Shown here: positions 27,714-35,605 of the stretch, in pieces | How the letters are laid out: each line of letters begins with the position of its first letter | How positions within the stretch are numbered: the first letter of the stretch is position 1 | Origin: DATKJS01 sp049513915 | GTDB lineage: Bacteria; Acidobacteriota; Aminicenantia; Aminicenantales; Saccharicenantaceae | Reading direction: 5' to 3' | DNA length: 64,000 nucleotides | Assembly: GCA_049513915.1 (NCBI GenBank) | Contig: JBEKVN010000007.1 | Location: 1-64,000, forward strand | The notes under the pieces: model-generated | The model's input: only the letters and a program-made list of their open reading frames with translations | Told to the model about the DNA's origin: nothing | Database searches by the model: none | Program-made: the position numbers and the translations under genes

Positions 27714-28223
27714 ATGGAGAATAGAATCCTCGTTGCTTATGCGTCCAAGCGCGGCGCGACAAAGGAGATCGCCGAAAAGATCGGCCAAGTCCTGCGTCAG
27801 TCCGGTCTGCAGGCCGATGTGATGCCGGTCGATCGCGCGGGAAACCTGACGCCGTACCCGGCCGTGGTCCTGGGCAGCGCGGTTTACTACGGTCACTGGC
27901 GCAAGGAGGCCGCGGCCTTCCTAAAGGCCAACGAGAAGCTGCTGGCCGGGCGGATGGTGTGGCTTTTTTCGAGCGGCCCCACGGGCCAAGGCGCCCCTGA
28001 CGAGTTAGCCAAGGGAACGCGTATCCCCCAGGCGCTGCAAACCCTTATCGATAGCATCCGGCCCCGCGACATCGCCCTGTTCCACGGCGTGATCGATGAA
28101 AAGAAACTGAGCTTCTTCGAAAAGTTTGTGGCCAAGAAGGTCAAGGCCCCCACCGGCGATTTCCGCGATTGGGATGCCGTTACGTCCTGGGCGATGGCCA
28201 TCGCCGGCGCCTTGAAAAAATAA
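27714..28223 (+). CDS. flavodoxin domain protein (HemG-like)
   Basis: The 169-residue protein has the flavodoxin FMN phosphate loop ILVAYASKRGATKEIAEKI at the N-terminus, followed by VVLGSAVYYGHWRKEAAAFL and WLFSSGPTG. It matches the family that includes menaquinone-dependent protoporphyrinogen oxidase HemG. Located 36 bp after the membrane subunit with a GAGGAGG ribosome site, it is probably in the same operon. It may serve heme synthesis or electron transfer for the upstream cytochrome. HemG activity itself is not provable here. Confidence 0.78.
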   Translation: MENRILVAYASKRGATKEIAEKIGQVLRQSGLQADVMPVDRAGNLTPYPAVVLGSAVYYGHWRKEAAAFLKANEKLLAGRMVWLFSSGPTGQGAPDELAKGTRIPQALQTLIDSIRPRDIALFHGVIDEKKLSFFEKFVAKKVKAPTGDFRDWDAVTSWAMAIAGALKK

Positions 28224-28311
28224 AAAATATCGACGTCCTTATTAAGATAGGGTTCAATATGTCACTGAAACTCCAAACATCCCTTGCTCATTGAAAATAA
28301 GGAGGGCTCTT

Positions 28312-29202
28312 ATGATCAAATTCAGGTTTTTATTGCCGGGCATAGGCCTTTTGGCACTTCTTGGGTCCCTTTGCGTCTACGGACAGGACAACCTTGCGAT
28401 CTGGAAAGAGTTCGTGGCCGCGCTGAAAAACGGAACCTTGACGGCGGAACAGATCCGCCCTCTCTACGGTGCCCCCAAAGACGTCCTCCTGGAACACTTG
28501 AGGCAACTCAAGCTCGCGAGTGACGCAAACTCTTCCTGGGCGGATTGGGAAAACCCCGAGGTATTCCCGGTCGACAATCTTGTGCACTTCATCGTCAAGC
28601 TTCGTATCGGGCCGGGGACGACGACCGACCGTTGCCTTTCGTTCATTAAGGAGGGTAACCGATGGTATTACGGCCATATGGAGGGAATCTTCATCCGTCT
28701 GGACAAGACGCCGAAGCCGCCGACGTCGGACTTCCCGGACGTCGACGCCGAAACGAAAGCGTGGCAGAGGGAGGAGATTTATTGGTCGGAGATCGTGCAG
28801 CTGTACCTCAGTATCGCCAAGAAAAACGGGAAGCCGTATGCCCTCGACCTCCTGAAATCCGGTCCGGGCTATTTTGTCGGGGCTAAGAGTTGGGTGCCGT
28901 TCGTCGCGCCGGCCAAGGCCTTCATCCTCTATTTGTGCTGGAATGAAAGCCGCCTGAGAGAAAATCTCGTCGTCCTCGAAAAGCTTACGGATCTTGAAGC
29001 CGTGGTCAGCATGCAGACGCACTACTTTTTTCTCTACAAGAGAGCGACTCATTTGAGGCAGTGGATTCCGTTCGACGAATACCGGCAGATCTTTGAGACC
29101 ATTTGGCAGGACCGGGCCGCGGCGGCCGGATGGGCCCTCGAGATCAAGTACAAAGATCCTGAATGCCTGCAGTGCGTTTTCCACTTCACGCGAAAACCGT
29201 GA
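28312..29202 (+). CDS. secreted protein of unknown function
   Basis: I do not recognise this 296-residue protein. The ATG at 28312 follows AAGGAGGG by a short spacer and gives a signal peptide (FLLPGIGLLALLGSLCVYG-QD). The mature part is mixed alpha/beta with a charged central region (DAETKAWQREEIYWSEIVQLYL) and a helix-rich C-terminus (EYRQIFETIWQDRAAAAGW). No catalytic motif, repeat or membrane segment is visible. It stands alone between the flavodoxin gene and the convergent XRE regulator. Confidence 0.6.
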   Translation: MIKFRFLLPGIGLLALLGSLCVYGQDNLAIWKEFVAALKNGTLTAEQIRPLYGAPKDVLLEHLRQLKLASDANSSWADWENPEVFPVDNLVHFIVKLRIGPGTTTDRCLSFIKEGNRWYYGHMEGIFIRLDKTPKPPTSDFPDVDAETKAWQREEIYWSEIVQLYLSIAKKNGKPYALDLLKSGPGYFVGAKSWVPFVAPAKAFILYLCWNESRLRENLVVLEKLTDLEAVVSMQTHYFFLYKRATHLRQWIPFDEYRQIFETIWQDRAAAAGWALEIKYKDPECLQCVFHFTRKP

Positions 29203-29264
29203 GCGGACGGGTTCTTATTTGATTTGCGGCCTCACGGAACCCCTCGCTCCCCCCGGCCGCATGT

Positions 29265-29474
29265 TTATTCCGTTTTTTTGAAACTCAGCAGATCCCCCGG
29301 CTGGCACTCCAGGACTTCGCAAATCTTCTCGAGCGTCGAGAACCGGACGGCCCTGGCATGCCCCTGTTTGAGGATCGAGAGGTTGGCCATGGTGATGCCC
29401 ACCTTCTCCGAGAGCTCAGTGAGCGACATCTTCCGCTTAGCCATCATCAGGTCGAGATTGACTTCGATTGGCAT
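29265..29474 (-). CDS. XRE/YozG-type helix-turn-helix regulator
   Basis: This is a compact 69-residue Cro/CI-type DNA-binding protein with the helix-turn-helix near KMSLTELSEKVGITMANLS and the end ECQPGDLLSF, typical of YozG-like regulators. The ATG at 29474 is preceded by GAGG on the minus strand; a TTG two codons upstream is the alternative. It follows a DUF2975 gene by 9 bp. This DUF2975-YozG pairing is common, and the regulator likely binds the two palindromes upstream of the pair and autoregulates it. Confidence 0.88.
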   Translation of the reverse strand: MPIEVNLDLMMAKRKMSLTELSEKVGITMANLSILKQGHARAVRFSTLEKICEVLECQPGDLLSFKKTE

Positions 29475-29483
29475 TGTCAAGCC

Positions 29484-29999
29484 TCAAACGGTCAGGTTCT
29501 GGTCTTGCTGAAGTCGGACCCCAGCCTCAATAACTCTGGCGATTACTAAGAACCCGAACCCAAGAAGTAGCGTGCTCAGGCCGCTGGAAAGAAACCGAAA
29601 TTCAGCTGATGAAAGGAAGCCCGCTGGCCGGGGGAACGCGGAGATTGCATTGACGACCGCATTAATGGCAGCTAAGCAAAGAACCGCGTAACCGATTCTC
29701 CGGATATAACGAGGACTTGCAGAGCTAAAAGGCTCGCCTCGAGAAATAAGGCTGATAAGCTTAAAGATACTGTAGGCTATGAAAAAGTAGATTGCCCCGG
29801 ACAGAACTCTGTCAAAAAAAACACTAATCATACCCGAGACCGGGGCTCCAGAAGGCAGGTTAACGAGAGCAGGAAACACCCTGGTCATAACGACGAGGGA
29901 AGTAACTACCATCATACCGTAGAGGATGAGCATCGTGATGAGCACGATCCGAAGCGCCTTGACGAGCGCGGCGACTTTAAAAGTATCTTTTGCGGCCAT
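29484..29999 (-). CDS. DUF2975 membrane protein
   Basis: The protein has 171 residues and about four membrane helices (IVLITMLILYGMMVVTSLVV, AIYFFIAYSIFKLISLI, IGYAVLCLAAINAVVNAI and LSTLLLGFGFLVIARV), the topology of DUF2975. It starts behind AAAGGAGAT and is co-transcribed with the small XRE regulator that follows. The biochemical role of DUF2975 proteins is unclear. The codon use and flanking DNA are more AT-rich than the surrounding genes, which may indicate recent acquisition of the pair. Confidence 0.82.
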   Translation of the reverse strand: MAAKDTFKVAALVKALRIVLITMLILYGMMVVTSLVVMTRVFPALVNLPSGAPVSGMISVFFDRVLSGAIYFFIAYSIFKLISLISRGEPFSSASPRYIRRIGYAVLCLAAINAVVNAISAFPRPAGFLSSAEFRFLSSGLSTLLLGFGFLVIARVIEAGVRLQQDQNLTV

Positions 30000-30021
30000 C
30001 GGAATCTCCTTTCAAAACATT

Positions 30022-30036
30022 TATCGATAATCAATA
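30022..30036. promoter_or_regulatory. operator 1 of the DUF2975-XRE pair
   Basis: TATCGATAATCAATA is a 15-bp palindrome with one mismatch. It overlaps the -10 region of the DUF2975 promoter and resembles the second site at 30070-30084, so it is a likely binding site of the XRE regulator. Confidence 0.6.
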
Positions 30037-30061
30037 TAAACAGTAAAACATCGTTTGTCAA
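30033..30061 (-). promoter_or_regulatory. promoter of the DUF2975-XRE operon
   Basis: On the minus strand TTGACA (30061-30056) and TATATT (30038-30033) have an exact 17-bp spacer. It is flanked by two palindromic sites, one covering the -10 and one just upstream of the -35. Confidence 0.75.
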
Positions 30062-30069
30062 GGAATATT

Positions 30070-30084
30070 TATTGATTATCAATA
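30070..30084. promoter_or_regulatory. operator 2 of the DUF2975-XRE pair
   Basis: TATTGATTATCAATA is a perfect 15-bp palindrome 48 bp (centre to centre) from operator 1 and upstream of the -35. The pair suggests cooperative or looping repression by the XRE protein. Confidence 0.6.
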
Positions 30085-30223
30085 TATATAGCCTTCCCCT
30101 TAAGGATGGGTTTAGCAGAGGACATGCGCGTCCCAGTCTGTCAGGCCTTATCAATGAGACTCCTGATCGTCTTTCCCATATATGAACCAATTCTCTGGGA
30201 TCGAGTTATAGCCAAAAAACTCC

Positions 30224-30251
30224 TTGATTATACACATATATTGTGTATAAT
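30224..30251 (+). promoter_or_regulatory. promoter and palindromic operator of the RHH/RelE pair
   Basis: TTGATT (30224-30229) and TATAAT (30246-30251) are 16 bp apart. A perfect inverted repeat, TTATACACA (30228-30236) and TGTGTATAA (30242-30250), fills the spacer and overlaps the -10. This is the standard geometry for autorepression by a ribbon-helix-helix antitoxin. Confidence 0.72.
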
Positions 30252-30275
30252 ATGTGTTAATAAAGGAGAACGGAC

Positions 30276-30500
30276 ATGCAAGTGAGACACAATATAACGT
30301 TGGACCAGGATGTTTCGAAGGAACTTGAGAGCGTGGCCAAGGAGCTAAAGGAAAAGAAAAGTGCCGTCATCGGAAAGGCCCTCGAAGTCTATTTCGACCT
30401 TCTGGACCTGAACGTTGCTAAGAAAAGACTCGCCGACCTTGAAACGGACCGTGACCGCCTCCTGGATGCCGATGAGGTCTGGAAAAAGCTGGGGATCTAG
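30276..30500 (+). CDS. ribbon-helix-helix antitoxin
   Basis: The 74-residue protein begins with a ribbon-helix-helix motif (VRHNITLDQDVSKELESVAKE), then a charged helical tail expected to wrap the toxin (LLDADEVWKKLGI). An AAAGGAGAA ribosome site precedes the ATG. It is followed immediately by a RelE-like toxin gene. As antitoxin it should neutralise the toxin and repress its own promoter through the palindrome at 30228-30250. Confidence 0.85.
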   Translation: MQVRHNITLDQDVSKELESVAKELKEKKSAVIGKALEVYFDLLDLNVAKKRLADLETDRDRLLDADEVWKKLGI

Positions 30501-30501
30501 G

Positions 30502-30774
30502 TTGTTCAAGCTCCGGTTTCTTGCGAAAGCCGCGGAGGATCTCAGCCGGATCGACAGGCCTCATCAAAAGATAATCAAAGCCAAGCTCCTCATTCTCGCC
30601 AAGAACCCGGAGGCATTAAAAAACAACATCAGGCGGATTGCCGGAGCCGCAGATGCCCTTTACCGATTGCGCGTCGGAAATTATCGGATCATTTTCAAGA
30701 AAGAAGCAGATGCCCTCGTGATCCTCATCGTCAGAATCGGGCATAGGAAAGAAGTCTATCTTTCCTGGAACTAG
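30502..30774 (+). CDS. RelE/ParE superfamily toxin
   Basis: The 90-residue protein has the RelE/ParE fold pattern: KLRFLAKAAEDLSRID at the N-terminus, then IRRIAGAADALYRLRVGNYRIIF and the C-terminal IVRIGHRKEVYLSWN. RelE members cleave mRNA on the ribosome and ParE members poison gyrase; the retained arginine, histidine and lysine residues favour a RelE-type RNase. No ATG lies near the expected N-terminus. TTG at 30502, with GGGG about 7 bp upstream, is the likely start, one base after the antitoxin stop. Confidence 0.82.
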   Translation: MFKLRFLAKAAEDLSRIDRPHQKIIKAKLLILAKNPEALKNNIRRIAGAADALYRLRVGNYRIIFKKEADALVILIVRIGHRKEVYLSWN

Positions 30775-30798
30775 CCGCCCCTCCGAAAAGCCATGGCC

Positions 30799-30858
30799 CG
30801 GGAATTCAGGGGACACGATCCCAATTCAAGAGAATTGGGTCATGTCCCCGAATTCCGG
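30799..30858. repeat. REP-like long palindrome after the toxin gene
   Basis: Arms at 30799-30827 and 30832-30858 pair almost completely around a 4-nt loop (AAGA). The core GGGGACA and the AATTC ends resemble REP units associated with Y1 transposases. It sits 25 bp after the toxin stop and could also end or stabilise that transcript. Confidence 0.65.
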
Positions 30859-30952
30859 CCCCGAATTCCCCCCGGTTTCTCCAGCTTGACCGCTAATGAC
30901 GGGGCCCTTAATTTGGGTTAACCCTGCCCCAATTTCACCACTCCCCCGCCTC

Positions 30953-30981
30953 TTGAATAATCCGCCCGACGCGATTATAAT
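30953..30981 (+). promoter_or_regulatory. promoter of the glutamate dehydrogenase gene
   Basis: TTGAAT (30953-30958) and TATAAT (30976-30981) are separated by 17 bp, giving a leader of about 70 nt with GAAGGGAG before the start codon. Confidence 0.6.
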
Positions 30982-31055
30982 TTTCTGTCGCACTTTTGCG
31001 ATATTGATGCATCTCCGCATGCAATCATAATTCACTATCAGAAGGGAGTCTCTTT

Positions 31056-32342
31056 ATGGCGACCAAGGGGTTTAATCCGTTCGATATGGCCCAGAAGCAG
31101 TTCGACGGCGTCGCGGACCTTCTCGAGCTCGACCAACCCACCAGGGACCTGCTGCGGCAGCCCCTCCGTGAATATCATTTCTCGATCCCCGTCCGGATGG
31201 ACGACGGCACCGTCCGCGTCTTCCGGGGCTTCCGCTGCCAGCACAACGATGCCCGCGGCCCCTGCAAGGGCGGCATCCGCTTCCACCCCCAGGAGACGAT
31301 CGACACGGTCCGCGCCCTCTCCATGTGGATGACCTGGAAGTGCTCCGTCGTCGACATCCCGCTCGGCGGCGGCAAGGGCGGCGTCATCTGCGATCCCCAC
31401 GACCTCAGCCCGCGCGAGCAGGAACGTCTCTGCCGCGGCTGGATCCGCCAGATCGCGAAAAACGTCGGGCCGCTGAGCGACGTCCCGGCCCCCGACGTCA
31501 TGACCAACCCCCAGCACATGCTCTGGATGCTCGATGAGTTCGAGGTCATCCACGGCGCCAAGTACCCCGGTTTCATCACCGGCAAGCCCGTGGGCATGGG
31601 CGGTTCGCTCGGCCGGACCGAAGCCACCGGCCACGGTCTCGTTTACACCCTGCGCGAAGCCCTCAAGGAACTCAAGATCCCGATCGAGAAGACCACGGCG
31701 GCCGTCCAGGGCTTCGGCAACGTGGCCCAGTACGCGATCCAGCTCTACACCCAGCTCGGCGGCAAGGTCGTCTGCGTCTCCTGCTGGGACCAGAACGACC
31801 AGACCTCCTACACCTACGTCAAGAAGAGCGGCGTCAGCCTCGAGGAGCTCCTGGCCATCACCGACCGCTTCGGCGGCATCGACAAGGCCAAGGCCGCGGC
31901 CCTCGAGTACGAACGGCTGCCCGGCGACGCCTGGATCGCCCAGGACGTCGACATCCTCCTCCCCTGCGCCATCGAGAACCAGGTCAACGCCGAGACCGTC
32001 AAGAAGATCGGCCCGCGGGTCAGGGTCATCGCCGAAGGCGCCAACGGCCCGACCACTCCGGACGCGGACCCCGAGATCAAGAAGCGCGGCATCTTCGTCA
32101 TCCCCGACTTTCTGGCCAACGCCGGCGGCGTCACCTGCAGCTATTTCGAGCAGGTCCAGTGCAACATGAACTACTTCTGGACCAAGGAAGAAGTCCTCAA
32201 GCGGCTCGACGAAAAGATGACGGCGGCCTTCCTGGCCGTCAGCGAGCTGGCCCGCACCCGGAAGCTCTACATGCGCGACGCGGCCTATGTCATCGCGGTC
32301 AGCCGCGTGGCCAACGCTTGCAAAGATCGCGGTTGGGTTTAA
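31056..32342 (+). CDS. gdhA: Glu/Leu/Phe/Val dehydrogenase, probably glutamate dehydrogenase
   Basis: The protein is a 428-residue hexameric-type glutamate dehydrogenase that interconverts glutamate and 2-oxoglutarate plus ammonium in the cytoplasm. Substrate and catalytic lysines are K71 (CKGGIRFHP) and K107 (PLGGGKGGVICDP), and the NAD(P) domain shows VQGFGNVAQYAIQLY. The length and C-terminus (AAYVIAVSRVANACKDRGW) match the family. It has its own promoter and is followed after 39 bp by a large PEP/pyruvate-binding protein, an arrangement that suggests carbon-nitrogen balance. Confidence 0.93.
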   Translation: MATKGFNPFDMAQKQFDGVADLLELDQPTRDLLRQPLREYHFSIPVRMDDGTVRVFRGFRCQHNDARGPCKGGIRFHPQETIDTVRALSMWMTWKCSVVDIPLGGGKGGVICDPHDLSPREQERLCRGWIRQIAKNVGPLSDVPAPDVMTNPQHMLWMLDEFEVIHGAKYPGFITGKPVGMGGSLGRTEATGHGLVYTLREALKELKIPIEKTTAAVQGFGNVAQYAIQLYTQLGGKVVCVSCWDQNDQTSYTYVKKSGVSLEELLAITDRFGGIDKAKAAALEYERLPGDAWIAQDVDILLPCAIENQVNAETVKKIGPRVRVIAEGANGPTTPDADPEIKKRGIFVIPDFLANAGGVTCSYFEQVQCNMNYFWTKEEVLKRLDEKMTAAFLAVSELARTRKLYMRDAAYVIAVSRVANACKDRGWV

Positions 32343-32381
32343 AATACGCTTGTTCCCGCGGCACAGGAGTCACGCGGCGTC

Positions 32382-35300
32382 ATGAGCAACCAGCGCGCCC
32401 CGACGGCTGTCAGCACGCTCTTCTCGACCCTCCACGAGCGCGCCAAGGAGCTGAGCTGTCTCTATAAAATAGAGGAGATCCTGAGCCGGTTCGACCGCCC
32501 CCTCGAAGAGGTGTTCCGCCGCATCATCGAGGCCATCCCGCCCGGCTGGCAATTTCCCGACTGCTGCCAGGCCCAGATCGTCTACGGCAATGAAACTTAC
32601 CAGTCTTCCGATTTCGAGGAAACGCCGCACGTCCATTGCGCGGACATCCGCGTCCAGGACACCGCAGCGGGCCGCCTCTGCGTCTCCTACAAGCGGCCGA
32701 CGCCCGAGAGCGACTGCGGCCCGTTCCTGAAGGGGGAGATCAAGCTCATCCAGACGATCGCCGACCGGATCGGGCATTTCGTCCTCCACCAGCGTCTCAG
32801 CCAGATGTTCGAAGAGATGAACGAGGAGCGGCGCGGGGCGAGCGACGAAAAAGCCGGCTGGCGCATCGCCCTGGACCTCCTCCGGAACACCGACCCGAAC
32901 CTCTTCATCCGCGTCTCCCGTAAGATGATGAACTACCTGGGATGGCGGGGGGTGAGCGAGGCCCGAGCCCTCCTCCACCGCTACGGCCAGGACCGGGAGG
33001 CCAACGGCGTCTTCGGGGAGGCCAACGCCCCGCAGGAGCGGGGAAACCTCGACCGCTTCGTAAAGCTCAGCGACGAGACCTTCCAGATCGCCTCGGCCAA
33101 CCTTTCGGACGAGGACATCATGGCCCGAATCCAGAAGTGGATCAACGAGGACCGGTCGAGCTCCGCGGTCCAGGCCCTGGAGAACGTCTACGCCTCGCTG
33201 ACCGAGGTCCTCGAATCCATCCGCCGCTACCAGCGCCTCATCCCCGAGGGGATCAAACTGCCCCGGTCGACGTCCAACAGCGTCCGCGTGGCCCTGATCC
33301 GGAGGTTCTTCACCGAGCAGCTCGAGTTCATCAACGTCGCCAAGAAGTACGTCGACCTCGAGGATTTCTTCGGCCTCATGGAGCGGATCATCTTCCCAAC
33401 GGGCAGCCACGGCAAGCTCGGCGGCAAGAGCGCCGGGCTCTTCCTGGCCAGCCGGATCCTGCGGCAGGCCAAGCGCCGGATCAAGGAGATCGGCGAGGTC
33501 AAGACCCCCAAGACCTGGTACATCACGTCCGACGGCATCATCGCCTTCCTCCAGCACAACGACCTCGACGAGGTCATCGAGCAGAAGTACAAGGACATCG
33601 AGGAGGTCCGCCAGGAGTACCCCCACCTCGTCCAGGTCTTCAAGAATTGCTCCTTCCCCCAGGAGATCGTGAAGGGCCTGTCGCTCGCCCTGGACGATTT
33701 CGGGGAGGTCCCGCTCATCGTCCGGAGCTCGAGCCTCCTCGAGGACCGGCTCGGGACGGCCTTCGCCGGCAAGTACAAGAGCCTCTTCCTGGCCAATCAG
33801 GGGGGAAAGAAGGAACGTCTGGAGGCGCTCCTCGACGCCGTGGCCGAAGTCTACGCCTCGATCTTCAGCCCCGACCCCATCCAGTACCGGGCCGAGCGCG
33901 GCCTCCTCGATTTTTACGAGGAAATGGGGATCATGATCCAGGAAGTCGTCGGCAAGCAGGTCGGCAAGTACTTCTTCCCCGCGTACGCCGGCGTCGCCTT
34001 CAGCCGGAACGAGTTCCGCTGGTCGCCGAGGATCAAGCGGGAGGACGGGCTGCTCCGGCTCGTGCCCGGTCTCGGGACGCGGGCCGTGGACCGGGTCAGC
34101 GACGACTACCCGATCCTCGTGGCGCCCGGCCAGCCGAACCTCCGGGTCAACGTGTCGCTCGACGAGGTGGTCCGTTATTCGCCGAAGAAGATCGACGTCA
34201 TCGACATCGAGGAGAACACGTTCGTGACCCTGGACATCCAGGAGCTCCTGAAGGAGATCGGTCCAGAATATCCCGGCCTGGCCAAAGTCATTTCGGTGTC
34301 CCGCGACGGTCACCTCCAGCGCCCGATGGGCCTGGCCACCGATTTCGGCAAGTCCGAAGCCGTCGTGACCTTCGACGGCCTGATCACGGAGAGCCCGTTC
34401 ATGGGCCAGCTCGAGGCGATCCTTAAGACGCTCGAAGCGGCCCTCGGCGTGCCCGTCGACATCGAATTCGCCAGTGACGGAACGGACTTCTACCTGCTCC
34501 AGTGCCGCCCGCAGAGCCACTCGGCCGAGGACGTGGCCATGGAGATCCCGTCGAACATCCCGGAAGCCGACCTCCTGTTCACGGCCAACCGCTATGTCTC
34601 GAACGGCAAGGTGGCCGACATCACCCACATCGTCTACGTCGAGCCCGACAAATACGCCGAGATCGCCGAGCTCCAGGACATGGCCTCGGTCGGATTGGCC
34701 GTCGGCAAGCTCAACAAGCTCCTGCCGCGCCGCCAGTTCATCCTCATGGGTCCGGGACGCTGGGGCAGCCGGGGCGACATCCGGCTCGGGGTCCGGGTGA
34801 CCTACTCGGACATCAACAATACGGCCATGATCATCGAGGTCGCCCGGAAGAAAGGCAACTACGTCCCCGACGTGTCGTTCGGGACGCACTTCTTCCAGGA
34901 CCTCGTCGAATCGGGGATCCGCTACCTGCCGCTCTACCCCGACGACGCCGGCGTCAAGTTCAACGAGGGCTTCCTTCTCTCGGCGCCGAACCGGCTCACG
35001 GACTTTCTCCCGGAATTCGCGCACCTGACGGATGCGCTCCGCGTCGTCGACGTCCCGGAGGCGGCCGGCGGCAAGGTCCTCCGGATCCTCATGAACGCCG
35101 ACCGCGAGAAGGCCGTGGCCATGCTGGCCGACCCGGGCGCCGGCATGCGGGCCGTTTTCGACCAGGCAACGGCGGGCTTCCGCGAGGACGGCGACCACGC
35201 CCGCTGGCGTCTCCGCATGGCCGAGCAGATCGCGTTTCACTGCGACGTCGAGCGCTGGGGCGTCAGGGCCATCTATATCTTCGGCGAGCCGAAGTCCGGC

Positions 35301-35570
35301 GCCGGCAGTCCCGGGAGCCCGATCAAGCTCGCCGTCCATGTCCAGGGTACCCCCCAGCAGAGAAGAGAGCTCGAGATCTGGCTCCAGGGCTGGAGCCTGT
35401 CCCTAGCCGAGATGAATTACCTCCGGACGGGCTTCCATTCCGACGGACTGCTCGACGTCCATATCGTGAGCGGCGATGACGTCAAGGGGATGAGCTCGGT
35501 CGCGGCCAAGGTCAACGCGGCCCCTGATTCCATCAAGGAGCTCCGGCTCGGAAACAAGCCGTCGTCCTAA
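32382..35570 (+). CDS. GAF-like plus PEP/pyruvate-binding domain protein
   Basis: The protein has 1062 residues. Residues 20-150 look like a GAF-type sensor domain (LYKIEEILSRFDRPLEEVF). Residues of about 335-710 form a PEP/pyruvate-binding ATP-grasp domain as in PEP synthase and pyruvate phosphate dikinase, with GKLGGKSAGL, VRSSSLLEDR and the closing LLQCRPQS. The swivelling domain with the TSH phosphohistidine and the PEP TIM barrel are absent. The C-terminal 350 residues instead hold a conserved-looking GPGRWGSRGD block of unknown role. A complete PEP synthase is therefore unlikely; a phosphotransfer or signalling role is possible. Confidence 0.8.
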   Translation: MSNQRAPTAVSTLFSTLHERAKELSCLYKIEEILSRFDRPLEEVFRRIIEAIPPGWQFPDCCQAQIVYGNETYQSSDFEETPHVHCADIRVQDTAAGRLCVSYKRPTPESDCGPFLKGEIKLIQTIADRIGHFVLHQRLSQMFEEMNEERRGASDEKAGWRIALDLLRNTDPNLFIRVSRKMMNYLGWRGVSEARALLHRYGQDREANGVFGEANAPQERGNLDRFVKLSDETFQIASANLSDEDIMARIQKWINEDRSSSAVQALENVYASLTEVLESIRRYQRLIPEGIKLPRSTSNSVRVALIRRFFTEQLEFINVAKKYVDLEDFFGLMERIIFPTGSHGKLGGKSAGLFLASRILRQAKRRIKEIGEVKTPKTWYITSDGIIAFLQHNDLDEVIEQKYKDIEEVRQEYPHLVQVFKNCSFPQEIVKGLSLALDDFGEVPLIVRSSSLLEDRLGTAFAGKYKSLFLANQGGKKERLEALLDAVAEVYASIFSPDPIQYRAERGLLDFYEEMGIMIQEVVGKQVGKYFFPAYAGVAFSRNEFRWSPRIKREDGLLRLVPGLGTRAVDRVSDDYPILVAPGQPNLRVNVSLDEVVRYSPKKIDVIDIEENTFVTLDIQELLKEIGPEYPGLAKVISVSRDGHLQRPMGLATDFGKSEAVVTFDGLITESPFMGQLEAILKTLEAALGVPVDIEFASDGTDFYLLQCRPQSHSAEDVAMEIPSNIPEADLLFTANRYVSNGKVADITHIVYVEPDKYAEIAELQDMASVGLAVGKLNKLLPRRQFILMGPGRWGSRGDIRLGVRVTYSDINNTAMIIEVARKKGNYVPDVSFGTHFFQDLVESGIRYLPLYPDDAGVKFNEGFLLSAPNRLTDFLPEFAHLTDALRVVDVPEAAGGKVLRILMNADREKAVAMLADPGAGMRAVFDQATAGFREDGDHARWRLRMAEQIAFHCDVERWGVRAIYIFGEPKSGAGSPGSPIKLAVHVQGTPQQRRELEIWLQGWSLSLAEMNYLRTGFHSDGLLDVHIVSGDDVKGMSSVAAKVNAAPDSIKELRLGNKPSS

Positions 35571-35599
35571 TTGATAAAAACGCGAAAATTCGACATACT
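35571..35599 (+). promoter_or_regulatory. candidate promoter of the ApbE-like gene
   Basis: TTGATA (35571-35576) and CATACT (35594-35599) have a 17-bp spacer and the ATG follows 6 bp later. No ribosome site is present, so this may be a leaderless gene. Confidence 0.4.
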
Positions 35600-35605
35600 G
35601 CGGGT

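Noticed and set aside
32370..35339. Long minus-strand open frame (989 codons) antisense to the PEP/pyruvate-binding gene
   Set aside because: It is a shadow of high-GC coding: low-complexity acidic/arginine composition, no domain and no ribosome site, and the plus-strand gene has clear motifs.
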